Positions 1 to 8,431 of a stretch of 64,000 bases of DNA are shown here, piece by piece. The notes below the pieces were generated by a model. That model saw nothing but the letters and a program-made list of their open reading frames with translations. It searched no databases and was not told the origin of the DNA. The position numbers and the translations under genes are program-made. Origin of the DNA: Usitatibacter rugosus (GTDB lineage: Bacteria; Pseudomonadota; Gammaproteobacteria; Burkholderiales; Usitatibacteraceae); the NCBI RefSeq assembly GCF_013003965.1, contig NZ_CP053069.1:837419-901418 (forward strand). The letters are read 5' to 3'. Numbering within the stretch: position 1 is the stretch's first letter; the number at the start of each line of letters is the position of its first letter.

Positions 1-771
1 GCACCGGGGAAGCTTCGCCAGCGCCGAGCGCGTGGCCGCGGGATCGGTGAACGTGCTGTGGCGCGAGAGCATCGCGAGCGCCGGGGTGGCGATCGATTCG
101 AACGGCGGCAGCTCGCCCGTCACCGCGAGGAGGTCGCGGAAGTAGCTGCCGCTGGGAAGCGTCTTCAGGTCGAGCAGCGGCGCGGCGTAGAGGTCGAGTG
201 CTCCACCCTCCGAAGCACCGCCTGCCATCGCCGCGCGCGTACGGCCGTCCAATTCCTCGAGGTCGAGCTGCGGCAGGTGGCGGCGGTAGATGCCCAGCGC
301 ATTGAAGACGCGGGCGAGGCCCGAGAGCACGTGGAGCAATCCCCGCAATCGTGCCGTGCGATCCATCACGCCGATGAGGGACGATCGCGGCAAGGGTTCG
401 ACCAGCAGCAAGCCCTGAGCACGCGCCGGATGCAGCGCGCCGAACGCGAGCGCGATGTTGGCGCCGAGGCAATGGCCGCCGACGATGCCGCGCTCGAAGC
501 CTTCGGCGGCGAGGATGCCGGCGATGTCGTCGCACCATTCGCGCATTCCCGCGGGCTTGCGCCACACGGATTCGCCCTGGCCGCGGCGGTCGATGCGGAT
601 CAGCGACCAGTCCTTGCGAAGCCGCGTGTCGGCGACGAATTCCCACCAGCGCGTGGCGTTGCTCGCGACGCCGTGCAGCAGCACGATCGCGCCACGCGGC
701 TTCGCGGGGCGCCAATGGCGGTAGAAGATCGAGGCGCCGTCGGGCGCTAGCCAGCGATGCGTTGCATCCAT
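1..771 (-). CDS. Alpha/beta-hydrolase with cysteine nucleophile (partial)
   Basis: Partial gene: its start is in the window and its 3' end runs off the left edge (257 codons visible). Seen: an oxyanion-type motif LLHGVASN (residues 31-38), the RIDRRGQGES loop (59-68), and a nucleophile elbow GGHCLG (98-103) in which position 101 is Cys, not the usual Ser. Cys in this position is known in dienelactone hydrolases; many family members of unknown role also carry it, so the substrate is open. No signal peptide, so probably cytoplasmic. The ATG at 771 lies inside the end of the preceding hydrolase gene (25-bp overlap), suggesting translational coupling in a run of three hydrolase genes. No strong ribosome-binding site precedes it, so the exact start is less sure than the frame. 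Confidence 0.85.
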   Translation of the reverse strand, partial: MDATHRWLAPDGASIFYRHWRPAKPRGAIVLLHGVASNATRWWEFVADTRLRKDWSLIRIDRRGQGESVWRKPAGMREWCDDIAGILAAEGFERGIVGGHCLGANIALAFGALHPARAQGLLLVEPLPRSSLIGVMDRTARLRGLLHVLSGLARVFNALGIYRRHLPQLDLEELDGRTRAAMAGGASEGGALDLYAAPLLDLKTLPSGSYFRDLLAVTGELPPFESIATPALAMLSRHSTFTDPAATRSALAKLPRC

Positions 772-1451
772 GCGCGCAGCCTCGCGCTCACCGCTTCGGG
801 CTGCTCGAGCGACGAGATGTGGCCGCAGTGCTCCACGATCTCGAGCACGGCGCCGGGGATGCCGCTGGCCATCTCTTCGCTCACCTCGAAGGGCATGATC
901 GCGTCCTCGCGCGCGGCGAGCACCATCGCGGGCGCGCGGATCGCTCCGAGGTGCGCTCGGCTGTCGATGCGCCCGATGATCGCGCGCTGCTGGCGCTTGA
1001 ATCCCTCCACGCCGACCGCGGCCGCCATGTCGTCCAGCCCCTTCACGAGCGAGGCATTGGCGACGTGATCGGGATGCAGCAGCTTCGGCACCAGCGTCGT
1101 GTTCACCGCGGGGAAGTCCTTGTCCGCGAGCGCCATGAGGCGATGCCGGTTGGCGATGGACTCGGGCGAGTCGGCGCGTGCGTTGGTGTTGAGAAGGGCG
1201 AGGCCCGAGACGCGCTCCGGCACCTGGCGCATCACTTCGAGCGCGACGTATCCGCCCATCGAAAGCCCGGCCACGGCGAAGCGTCCTGCGGGCATGCGCG
1301 CAATCGCGGACGTCGCGAGCGCGGCGATCGTGTCGGCGCCGGTCAGGTCGGCGACGACCGGCGAGGCGATATCGGAGAGGGCGTGGACCTGCGGTGCGAA
1401 GAGGCGGGCGTCACACAACAGCCCGGGCAGCAGCAACAAGCTTGTCTTCAT
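747..1451 (-). CDS. Alpha/beta-hydrolase
   Basis: A 234-residue single-domain alpha/beta-hydrolase. Seen: N-terminal strand and oxyanion loop LLLLPGLLCDA (4-14), nucleophile elbow GLSMGG with Ser64, an acidic residue in REDAIMP (Asp183) and His211 in EHCGHISS, which together give a complete catalytic triad. The short N-terminus with LPG instead of HG resembles small esterase/lactonase-like hydrolases of Proteobacteria. It has no signal peptide or membrane segment. Its start overlaps the end of the upstream hydrolase by 41 bp and its stop overlaps the start of the downstream one by 25 bp, so all three are probably one transcript. The substrate cannot be told from sequence. Confidence 0.9.
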   Translation of the reverse strand: MKTSLLLLPGLLCDARLFAPQVHALSDIASPVVADLTGADTIAALATSAIARMPAGRFAVAGLSMGGYVALEVMRQVPERVSGLALLNTNARADSPESIANRHRLMALADKDFPAVNTTLVPKLLHPDHVANASLVKGLDDMAAAVGVEGFKRQQRAIIGRIDSRAHLGAIRAPAMVLAAREDAIMPFEVSEEMASGIPGAVLEIVEHCGHISSLEQPEAVSARLRAWMQRIAG

Positions 1452-2385
1452 CGCGCCAGTGTACCGGCGCCCCGAGGAAGCCGCGCACGAGCGCGGCCTG
1501 CGCTTCGTTCATGAGCGAAGGCGCATGCCCGCAGCCCGGAATCTCCTCGAGCCCGACCTCGGGATGGCGCAGCAGCATCGACTCCGCGACCATGCGCGGG
1601 AACACATCCGACTCCGCGCCGCGCAGCAGCAGCACGGGGCACGTGACGCGCTGCCAAGCGTCCCAGAAGAAGAGTCCGGGCGCCAGCGGCATCGGACCCA
1701 CCATGCGCGCGATCGCGGGATCGAAATGGATGGCGTATCCCGATTCGACGCGCCGCGAGCCGTGGATCGCGAGCTCCTTCCACTGCGCATCGGAGATCTC
1801 GCCCCATTCGCGGCGCGTCTTGCGCAGGTGCGCCTCGACGGCCGCGAGCGACTTGAAGCTTCGCGGCGCCTCGAGGTTGCGCGAGATGTGTTGCAGCGCG
1901 GGCATGGGCAGGAAGGCGCCGACGTCGTTCATCACGAGCCTGCGGATCGGCGTGTTGGGCTGGGCCGCGAGCAGCATGCCGAGGAGGCCGCCCATCGAGG
2001 TGCCGACCCAATCGACCTCGCGCACGTCGAGCCGCGCGAGGAGCGTGTTCATGTCGGTCAGGAACTGCGGGAAGTTGTACTCGAGCGCGGAGCCGAGCCA
2101 TCCGCTCTCGCCGCGGCCCGCGACGTCGGGGCACACAACGCGGTGCGTGCGCGAGAGTTCGCGGGCGAGGAAATCGAAGTCGCGGCCGTTGCCGCTATAG
2201 CCGTGGGCGCAGACGACGACGCGGGGATTGCCGGGATCGCCCCACGACGTGGCATGGAGGCGATGGAACCCCGCGGGCCCCAGGCCGAGGAAGTGCTCGT
2301 GGCGGGGCGGTGTGTCGGACCTGGCGGTCCGTTTCCGCGGGAGGTCGGTGGGTTCCGGCGCGGCCCGGGGGCCGCGCGGTTCCAG
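1411..2385 (-). CDS. Alpha/beta-hydrolase lacking a canonical start codon
   Basis: A third alpha/beta-hydrolase. The conserved fold clearly begins upstream of the first available GTG (2136): the oxyanion motif VVVCAHGYSGNGRDF lies before it, followed by CPDVAGRGES, the nucleophile elbow GTSMGG and, near the end, GCGHAPSL with the catalytic His. Going upstream in frame there is no ATG, GTG or TTG before a TGA at 2386-2388; only CTG codons at 2385 and 2283 are available. I give 2385 as the maximum extent (324 residues; 290 if 2283 is used). The same TGA ends the 63-residue gene upstream, in the same frame. So this is either a CTG start coupled to that gene, stop-codon readthrough, a sequencing error, or a recently damaged gene. 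The rest of the frame is intact and conserved-looking. Confidence 0.75.
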   Translation of the reverse strand: MEPRGPRAAPEPTDLPRKRTARSDTPPRHEHFLGLGPAGFHRLHATSWGDPGNPRVVVCAHGYSGNGRDFDFLARELSRTHRVVCPDVAGRGESGWLGSALEYNFPQFLTDMNTLLARLDVREVDWVGTSMGGLLGMLLAAQPNTPIRRLVMNDVGAFLPMPALQHISRNLEAPRSFKSLAAVEAHLRKTRREWGEISDAQWKELAIHGSRRVESGYAIHFDPAIARMVGPMPLAPGLFFWDAWQRVTCPVLLLRGAESDVFPRMVAESMLLRHPEVGLEEIPGCGHAPSLMNEAQAALVRGFLGAPVHWRDEDKLVAAARAVV

Positions 2386-2577
2386 TCAACGCGCCGGGGA
2401 GGTCTTCTGGACGCGGGTGAGGGTGCCGGGATTGCGCGACGCCGGGAGCTTGCCGAACATCTCGGCCGTCCCGATCCACAGGTCGGCGAGGAACTCGCCC
2501 AGGGCAATCCCCACGTCGGCGCTGCGCTGCACACGGGCCTCGCGGATGAGTCTCTGGATGCGGATGTTCTCGTTCAT
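2386..2577 (-). CDS. Small conserved-looking protein, 63 residues
   Basis: A 63-residue protein of unknown function. It starts at an ATG with a good ribosome-binding site (AAGGAG, 8 bases upstream), which supports it as a real gene. The N-terminal half is charged and probably helical (NENIRIQRLIREARVQRS), the middle is amphipathic (GIALGEFLADLWIG) and the tail is basic. There is no Cys motif or signal peptide. It heads the hydrolase transcript, divergent from the LysR regulator, and its TGA is followed without a frame change by the coding sequence of the next hydrolase, so the two may be expressed together. I do not recognise a named family with certainty. Confidence 0.6.
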   Translation of the reverse strand: MNENIRIQRLIREARVQRSADVGIALGEFLADLWIGTAEMFGKLPASRNPGTLTRVQKTSPAR

Positions 2578-2632
2578 TTGGCCATCTCCTTGTGGGAAAT
2601 CAAGGGGTTAAGTTCGACCGGCCCTTTGCCGA

Positions 2633-2661
2633 TTTACTTGAACCCATGCAAGGAATATAGT
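2633..2661 (+). promoter_or_regulatory. Possible sigma-70 promoter of the LysR gene
   Basis: TTTACT (2633-2638) and TATAGT (2656-2661) are separated by 17 bases, upstream of the LysR start at 2700. The match to consensus is moderate; position and spacing are right. Confidence 0.4.
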
Positions 2662-2667
2662 GTCCAT

Positions 2668-2680
2668 GTTGCAGTGCAAC
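2668..2680. promoter_or_regulatory. Palindrome GTTGCAGTGCAAC, possible LysR operator
   Basis: A perfect 13-base palindrome lies between the possible promoter and the LysR start, in the divergent region shared with the hydrolase operon. LysR-type regulators usually bind dyads in such regions, so it may serve autoregulation and control of the divergent genes. This is inferred from position only. Confidence 0.4.
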
Positions 2681-2699
2681 AAGCGATGAATACTTACCC

Positions 2700-3668
2700 A
2701 TGAAACAGCAGGGCTTGTCCATCGCGGATGCCGTCAACCGCGTGCCCCCCTTCGGAACGCTCCGGGCGTTCGAGGCCGCGGCACGCCTCCTGAGCTTCAA
2801 GAACGCCGCCCAGGAGCTCCACGTGACGCCGTCGGCGATCAGCCAGCAGATCCGGCTCCTCGAGGACCACCTCGGCGTCCCGCTCTTCCACAGGCGCGTG
2901 CGGGCACTCACCCTCACGCCCCACGGCGCGGCGATGCTGCCGCAGGTCCGGGAGGGGTTGGAGGCGCTCGCCGAGGCCATGGCCCTCGTGCGCAAGCCCA
3001 CGGACGCGGCTTCGCCATTGATCGTCAGTGCGCCGCCCAGCTTCGCCACCCGCTGGCTGCTGCCGCGCCTGCAGGGCTTCGCGGCGACGCACCCCGACAT
3101 CGACCTTCGCCTCACGAGCAGCCTCGACATGATCGACGGCCGCTCCGACCCGGGCCATCCGCTGTTCATCGAAGGCGGCGACGACACGATCGCCATTCGC
3201 TACGGCGCCGGCGATTACCGGGGCGCGCGCGTCGATCGCATCCTCAAGGCCGAATACGTTCCGGTGTGCAGCCCGCGCCTGCTGAAGGGCGACAACCCGC
3301 TCACGGAGCCCGCGGACCTTCGCCACCACACGCTCATCCACGACGACACGGTGCCCGACGAGCGCGCGCGCCCGACGTGGAAGCAGTGGCTCGCGATGGC
3401 CCATGTGGACGGCGTGGATCCGCTGCGCGGCCCGCACTTCACCGACGGCTCGCTCGCGATCGAAGCGGCGGCCGACGGGCTTGGCGTTGCTCTCGCGCTG
3501 CGCACCCTGGTGAGGCCGGACGTGAAAGCGGGGCGCCTCGCGATTCCCTTCGATGCGCCGATGCCGTCGCAGTACGCCTACTACTTCGTCACGCCCGATG
3601 CCGCTCGCGGCCGCGGCGATCTCGCTCGCTTCCGCGATTGGGTCCTCGAGGAAGCTCGCCTGGACTGA
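2700..3668 (+). CDS. LysR-family regulator, GcvA-like
   Basis: A 322-residue LysR-type transcription factor. Seen: winged helix-turn-helix near the N-terminus (PPFGTLRAFEAAARLLSFKN, then AAQELHVTPSAISQQIRLLEDHLGVPLFHRR, about residues 16-66) and a LysR substrate-binding domain (about 95-310). The opening P-F-x-x-L-R-A-F-E-A-A-A-R and the domain sequence SAPPSFATRWLLPRL are typical of the GcvA subgroup. It is transcribed away from the small gene and three hydrolases, so that operon is the likeliest target; the name gcvA itself is not justified because no glycine-cleavage genes are nearby. A 57-bp inverted-repeat arm begins 11 bases after its stop. Confidence 0.93.
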   Translation: MKQQGLSIADAVNRVPPFGTLRAFEAAARLLSFKNAAQELHVTPSAISQQIRLLEDHLGVPLFHRRVRALTLTPHGAAMLPQVREGLEALAEAMALVRKPTDAASPLIVSAPPSFATRWLLPRLQGFAATHPDIDLRLTSSLDMIDGRSDPGHPLFIEGGDDTIAIRYGAGDYRGARVDRILKAEYVPVCSPRLLKGDNPLTEPADLRHHTLIHDDTVPDERARPTWKQWLAMAHVDGVDPLRGPHFTDGSLAIEAAADGLGVALALRTLVRPDVKAGRLAIPFDAPMPSQYAYYFVTPDAARGRGDLARFRDWVLEEARLD

Positions 3669-3678
3669 GTTCCTCCTT

Positions 3679-3929
3679 CTCGCGATGCAAACGGCGAGGA
3701 GGGCGAGGGGGTCGGTCGGTCTTTTGTCCTTCGGCCCCCGGATCTGGCGGACCGTGGACTAGTCGGGTGGATGCCTCGTGTCGATGTCACTTGCTAAGGC
3801 TGTAGATCAGGGATCGACGACCGCTTCACCTGGCCGCACTCCGACACGAACGGTTCATTCGCCAGTCCTCTCGCCGAAGGAAAAAAGCCCGACCGACCCC
3901 CTCGCCCTCCTCACCGTTTGCATCACGAG
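3679..3929. repeat. 57-bp near-perfect inverted repeat around a 137-bp spacer
   Basis: Arms at 3679-3735 and 3873-3929 are reverse complements of each other with only a few mismatches; both contain the G-rich stretch GAGGAGGGCGAGGGGGTCGG or its complement. The spacer (3736-3872) has no gene I can support. It fills the whole gap between the convergent LysR gene and the efflux channel gene. It could act as a bidirectional terminator or be the remnant of a small mobile element. No transposase or target-site duplication is seen. Confidence 0.85.
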
Positions 3930-3942
3930 AGCGCAGCGACGG

Positions 3943-5307
3943 CTACCACTCGCCGCCGATCGACCGGATCAGCGCCACCGACGCGGAGAGCTGGCGTCCC
4001 ATGAGCTGCACCATCGTGCGCTCCTCGGAGAGCTGCGATGCCTGCACCAGCGCCACGGCGAGGAAGCTCGCGGTGCCGGCCTTGTACTGGTTCACGGTGA
4101 GCGCCACGGATTCGCGCGCCGCGCGCACCGCTTGCTCCTGCACCACCGCGGCCTCGCCCAGCCAATGGATCGTCGCGAGGTTGTCCTCGACTTCCTGGAA
4201 GCCCGTGAGCACCGTGGAGCGATAGTCGGAGACCGACGCGTCGTAGCCCGCGCGGGCCGATTCCACCTGCGCGCTCCTCGCGCCGAAATCGAACAGCGTG
4301 CCCGCGAGCTGCGCGCCCACCGACCACACCAGGCCCTGCGCATCGAAGAGTTTGCCGAGCGTGGCGCTCGCCGTGCCCGCGGAGGCGGAGAGCGTGAGAT
4401 CGGGAAAGTACGCGGCCTGGGCGATGCCGATCTGCGCGTTCGCAACCGCCATGCGGCGCTCGGCCGCCGCGATGTCGGGCCGGCGCTCGAGCAACGTCGT
4501 CGGCAGTCCAACAGGAATGTCGGGTAGCCGTGCCTTGAAGGGAATCTGCTCGAGCGTGAAGTCCGCCGGCGCCTTGCCGATCAGCACGGCGATCGCATGC
4601 TCCAGCGAGGCTCGGGACGCGCGGATGTCAAGCACCTGGGACTGCACGGAGAGCAGCTGCTGTTGCGACTGCACCACGTCCGCCTTCGCGGCCACGCCCG
4701 CGCGGTAGCGGTTCTGCGTGAGGTCGTAGTTGGTCTGGAAGGCCTTCACCGTGTCGTCGAGGATGACGCGGCCCGCATCGGTCACGCGAAGCGAGAAGTA
4801 CGTGGTCGCGAGCTGCGCCTGGAGGGCGAGCTTCGCGCCCGCGAGATCCGCGGCGCTCGCTTCTTCCGCGGCGCGATTGGCTTCGACGTTGCGGCGAATG
4901 CGTCCCCAGAGATCCGGGACCCATCCCGCGTCGAGACCCGCCGAGTAGCTGTCCACGAGATCGCGGTTGCGTCCGTCGACTCGCGTTGCGCCCGCGCGGT
5001 AACCGATGTCGGGGTAGAGCTGCGAGCGCGCCGCATCGACGGCCGCTCGGGCCTGTCGATATCGCGCCTCGGCGGACTTGAGCGTGAAGTTCGAGACCTC
5101 GACTTGCTCCACGAGCGAGTTCAGCACCGGATCGCCGTAGACCTCCCACCACTTGCCCTTGGGCGCGGTGTCCTTCGGCTCGGCCACCTTCCAGCCGGCC
5201 TCCTTGAACGCGGGCGGCACCGGGGCATCCGGCTTGGAGTAGTCAGGCCCCACCGCGCAGGCCGCGAGCAGGAAGAGCGGGAAGACCAGGGAAAGGCGAA
5301 GGTTCAT
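3943..5307 (-). CDS. RND efflux outer-membrane channel lipoprotein, NodT/OprM family
   Basis: A 454-residue outer-membrane factor. Seen: lipoprotein signal peptide MNLRLSLVFPLFLLAAC with a lipobox at LAAC (Cys17), the typical VGPDY after the Cys, and two tandem OEP domains of long helical repeats (TLKSAEARYRQARAAVDAAR; NAQIGIAQAAYFPDLTLSAS). It forms the trimeric exit duct of a tripartite pump. Its ATG overlaps the stop of the upstream RND permease (ATGA, 5304-5307), so it is translationally coupled and the cognate channel of this pump. The open frame extends further upstream, but only inside the permease gene, so 5307 is the start. Confidence 0.95.
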   Translation of the reverse strand: MNLRLSLVFPLFLLAACAVGPDYSKPDAPVPPAFKEAGWKVAEPKDTAPKGKWWEVYGDPVLNSLVEQVEVSNFTLKSAEARYRQARAAVDAARSQLYPDIGYRAGATRVDGRNRDLVDSYSAGLDAGWVPDLWGRIRRNVEANRAAEEASAADLAGAKLALQAQLATTYFSLRVTDAGRVILDDTVKAFQTNYDLTQNRYRAGVAAKADVVQSQQQLLSVQSQVLDIRASRASLEHAIAVLIGKAPADFTLEQIPFKARLPDIPVGLPTTLLERRPDIAAAERRMAVANAQIGIAQAAYFPDLTLSASAGTASATLGKLFDAQGLVWSVGAQLAGTLFDFGARSAQVESARAGYDASVSDYRSTVLTGFQEVEDNLATIHWLGEAAVVQEQAVRAARESVALTVNQYKAGTASFLAVALVQASQLSEERTMVQLMGRQLSASVALIRSIGGEW

Positions 5308-8300
5308 CGGCTTTGCGGGGCGAGGGTGGCGGCGGGCGGAGCGGTCTTCGCCTTGCGGCGGAAGCGGCGCTGCACCCACAGGCGTGCGCGGTCGATCTCG
5401 AGGTAGACCACCGGCGTGGTGTAGAGCGTGAGGAGCTGGCTCACGAGGAGCCCGCCCAGGATGGAGATGCCGAGCGGGCGGCGCAGCTCCGCACCGTCGC
5501 CGAAGCCGACGGCGAGCGGGATGGCGGCCAGCATCGCGGCGAGCGTGGTCATGATGATCGGGCGGAAGCGCAGCAGGCACGCCTCGCGGATCGCTTCCTC
5601 CGGCGGCTTGCCGTGGTTGCGCTCGGCATCGAGCGCGAAGTCGATCATCAGGATGGCGTTCTTCTTCACGATGCCGATCAGCAGGATCACGCCGATCAGC
5701 GCGATGATCGAGAGCTCGACCTTGAAGATCAGCAGCGCCAGCAGCGCGCCGACGCCCGCCGAGGGCAGCGTGGAGAGGATGGTGATGGGGTGCACCGTGC
5801 TCTCGTAGAGCATGCCCAGCACGATGTAGACGGTGATCAGGGCGGCCAGGATCAGCAGTGGCTGGCTATCCATGCCGGCCTGGAACTGCCGCGCCGTGCC
5901 TTCGAACGACGCGTAGATGTTCGAGGGGGCGGCGATGCGCGCCATCGTGTCTCGCACCACGTCCTGCGCTTCGGACAACGCCACGCCCGGCTGCAGGTTG
6001 AAGGAGATCGTGGTGGCCGCGAACGTGCCCTGGTGGTTCACCGAAAGCGGCGCCAGCGTGGTCTCGAAGCGCGCCACTTGCGACAGGGGAATGGGCCCCT
6101 TGGTGGGCGAGAGCACGTGCACCATCTGCAGCGTCTGCGGGTTCTGGCCGTACTCCGGCGAAGCCTCCATGACCACTTTGTACTGGTTCGTGTCCTGGTA
6201 GATCGTCGAGACCTGGGCCTGGCCGAAGGCGAGGTTCAACGTCGAGTCGATCATGCGCGGCGTGATGCCCAGGCGCGAGGCCGTGTTGCGGTCGATCACG
6301 AGCGAGGTCTGCAGGCCGCGGGCCTGCTGGTCGCTGCTCACGTCGGTGAGCTCCTCGCGGTCGCGAAGCGCGTACTCGAGCTTGGGGGCCCACTCGCGCA
6401 GGACGTTCAGGTCATCGGAGCGCAGCGTGAACTGCACCGCCGCGTTCGCCTCGCGCCCGCCCGCGCGAAGGTCCTGGATGGGGTTCAGGAACACGTTGGC
6501 GCCCGCGATCTTCGCCGTGCTGGCGCGCATGCGGGTCAGCACCGGGTCGATCGGCCCGCGCTCCTTCAGCGGCTTCAGCGCGATGAACATGCTGGCGGAG
6601 TTGCGCGCTCCGAAGCCGCCCCCGCCGATGAAGCCCGTGAGGTTGTCCACGGCGGGATCGGCCATGAGGATGTCCATCGCCTCCTGCAGCTTGTCGCGCG
6701 TGGCCTGGAAGGAGCTCGACTGGTCGGCGCGGATGTTGGCGATCACGCGCCCGGTGTCCTGCTGCGGGAAGAAGCCCTTCGGCACGATCGTGTAGAGGTA
6801 GACGTTCAGCACGACGGTCGCGATCAGCACGAGCAACACGAGGATCGGGAAGCGCAGCGCCCAGCCGAGCGTGCGGTCGTAGCCGCGCACCAGCCAGTCG
6901 AAGCCGTTCTCGGACCAGCGCGCGAAGCGGCCCGGCGGCTTCGATTTGTCCTCCTTCTTCAGCAGGAACGCGCACATCATCGGCGTCGTGGTGAGCGAGA
7001 CGACGAGCGAGACGCCGATCGCCACGGAGAGCGTCACCGCGAACTCGCGGAAGAGCCGGCCGATGATGCCGCCCATGAAGAGGATCGGGATGAACACCGC
7101 CACCAGCGAGACGCTCATCGAGACCACGGTGAAGGCCACCTCGCGCGCGCCCTTCAGCGCCGCCTTGAACGGCGTGAGGCCCGCCTCGATGTGGCGGCTC
7201 ACGTTCTCGAGGACGACGATGGCGTCGTCCACGACGAAGCCGGTGGCGATCACGAGCGCCATCAGCGAGAGGTTGTTCAGGCTATAGCCGAGCAGGTACA
7301 TGATCCCGAACGTGCCGATGATCGACACCGGGACGGCGACGGTGGGGATGAGGGCGGCGCGCCAGTTCCGCAGGAACACGAACACGACGAGGATCACGAG
7401 GCCCACGGCGATCGCCAGCGTGCGCTCGACCTCCTTCAGAGACGCGCGGATGGTGGAGGTGCGCTCCATCATCGTGTTCAGCTGGATCTCGGAGGGCAGC
7501 GTCGCCCGCAGCTCGGGCAGCAGCGCCTGCACGTTGTCCACGACCTCGATGATGTTGGCGTCGGGCTGCAGGTTCACGATCAGCAGCACGGCGGGCTTGC
7601 CGTTGGCCGCGCCGTAGTTGCGGAGGTCCTGCACCGAGTCCTCGACCGCGCCGAGGTCGCCCAGGCGCACCGCGGCGTTGTTGCGGTAGGCGACGACGAT
7701 CGGGATGTATTCCTTCGCGGTCTTCGCCTGGTCGTTCGCGCGCACTTCCCAATGGCGCTTGTCGTCGTCCACGAAGCCCTTGGGCTTGTTCGCGTTGGTG
7801 TTGGCGATCGCCGTGCGCACGTCCTCGAACGTGATGCCGAGGCTGTTCATGAGCGTCGGCTGCAGCTCGACCCGCACCGACGGCAGCGAGCCGCCGCCCA
7901 CCGTCACCTGGCCGACGCCGGAGACCTGCGAGATGCGTTGCGCGAGCACGGTGGAGGCGATGTCGTACATCTGCCCGCGCGTGAAGCGCTCCGAGGTGAG
8001 CGCCATGATCAGCACCGGCGCATCCGCGGGATTGAGCTTCCGGTACGTGGGATTGCTCGTGAGGCTGGTCGGAAGGTCGGCGCGCGCCGCCTGGATGGCG
8101 GCCTGCACTTCGTTGGCCGCGGCGTTGATGTCGCGCGAGAGGTCGAACTGCAGGATGACGCGCGTGCTGCCCAGCGACGAGGACGACGTCATCTCCGTCA
8201 CGCCGGCGATGCGGCCCATGGCGCGCTCGAGCGGCGTGGCGACCGTGGCGGCCATCACCTCGGGGCTGGCGCCCGGCACCGACGCGCTCACGGCGATGGT

Positions 8301-8429
8301 CGGGAACGCCACCTGCGGCAGCGGCGCCACCGGAAGCTTGTAGAACGCGCCGATGCCCGCGAGCGATATGCCGATGGTCAGCAGCGTGGTTGCTACGGGG
8401 CGCCTGACGAAGAGTTCGACGATGTTCAT
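5304..8429 (-). CDS. mdtC: RND efflux permease, MdtC-like
   Basis: A 1041-residue inner-membrane RND transporter. Seen: N-terminal FVRRPVATTLLTIGISL helix, two large periplasmic loops, twelve predicted membrane segments, and the proton-relay helix [14 protein letters not shown] with its Asp pair near residue 400; the second half repeats the fold with [15 protein letters not shown]. MdtB and MdtC work as a heterotrimer with adaptor MdtA, exporting bile salts, novobiocin and similar compounds in Escherichia coli; substrates here are unknown. The reading frame continues 45 bases upstream, but those codons lie in a palindromic repeat (8432-8498), so the ATG at 8429, matching the family N-terminus, is chosen. 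Second of two adjacent permeases; mdtC is assigned by order and similarity. Confidence 0.93.
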   Translation of the reverse strand: MNIVELFVRRPVATTLLTIGISLAGIGAFYKLPVAPLPQVAFPTIAVSASVPGASPEVMAATVATPLERAMGRIAGVTEMTSSSSLGSTRVILQFDLSRDINAAANEVQAAIQAARADLPTSLTSNPTYRKLNPADAPVLIMALTSERFTRGQMYDIASTVLAQRISQVSGVGQVTVGGGSLPSVRVELQPTLMNSLGITFEDVRTAIANTNANKPKGFVDDDKRHWEVRANDQAKTAKEYIPIVVAYRNNAAVRLGDLGAVEDSVQDLRNYGAANGKPAVLLIVNLQPDANIIEVVDNVQALLPELRATLPSEIQLNTMMERTSTIRASLKEVERTLAIAVGLVILVVFVFLRNWRAALIPTVAVPVSIIGTFGIMYLLGYSLNNLSLMALVIATGFVVDDAIVVLENVSRHIEAGLTPFKAALKGAREVAFTVVSMSVSLVAVFIPILFMGGIIGRLFREFAVTLSVAIGVSLVVSLTTTPMMCAFLLKKEDKSKPPGRFARWSENGFDWLVRGYDRTLGWALRFPILVLLVLIATVVLNVYLYTIVPKGFFPQQDTGRVIANIRADQSSSFQATRDKLQEAMDILMADPAVDNLTGFIGGGGFGARNSASMFIALKPLKERGPIDPVLTRMRASTAKIAGANVFLNPIQDLRAGGREANAAVQFTLRSDDLNVLREWAPKLEYALRDREELTDVSSDQQARGLQTSLVIDRNTASRLGITPRMIDSTLNLAFGQAQVSTIYQDTNQYKVVMEASPEYGQNPQTLQMVHVLSPTKGPIPLSQVARFETTLAPLSVNHQGTFAATTISFNLQPGVALSEAQDVVRDTMARIAAPSNIYASFEGTARQFQAGMDSQPLLILAALITVYIVLGMLYESTVHPITILSTLPSAGVGALLALLIFKVELSIIALIGVILLIGIVKKNAILMIDFALDAERNHGKPPEEAIREACLLRFRPIIMTTLAAMLAAIPLAVGFGDGAELRRPLGISILGGLLVSQLLTLYTTPVVYLEIDRARLWVQRRFRRKAKTAPPAATLAPQSR

Positions 8430-8431
8430 GA

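Noticed and set aside
1411..2136. GTG at 2136 as the start of the third hydrolase
   Set aside because: It would remove the first strand and oxyanion motif, without which the fold is not expected to work.
2386..2388. Selenocysteine at the in-frame TGA
   Set aside because: Alpha/beta-hydrolases have no selenoprotein precedent at this point, it is far from the active site, and I see no convincing SECIS-like hairpin; readthrough or CTG start is kept as an open finding.
3736..3872. A gene or small RNA in the spacer of the 57-bp inverted repeat
   Set aside because: No frame with start and ribosome-binding site, no clear promoter; nothing supportable.
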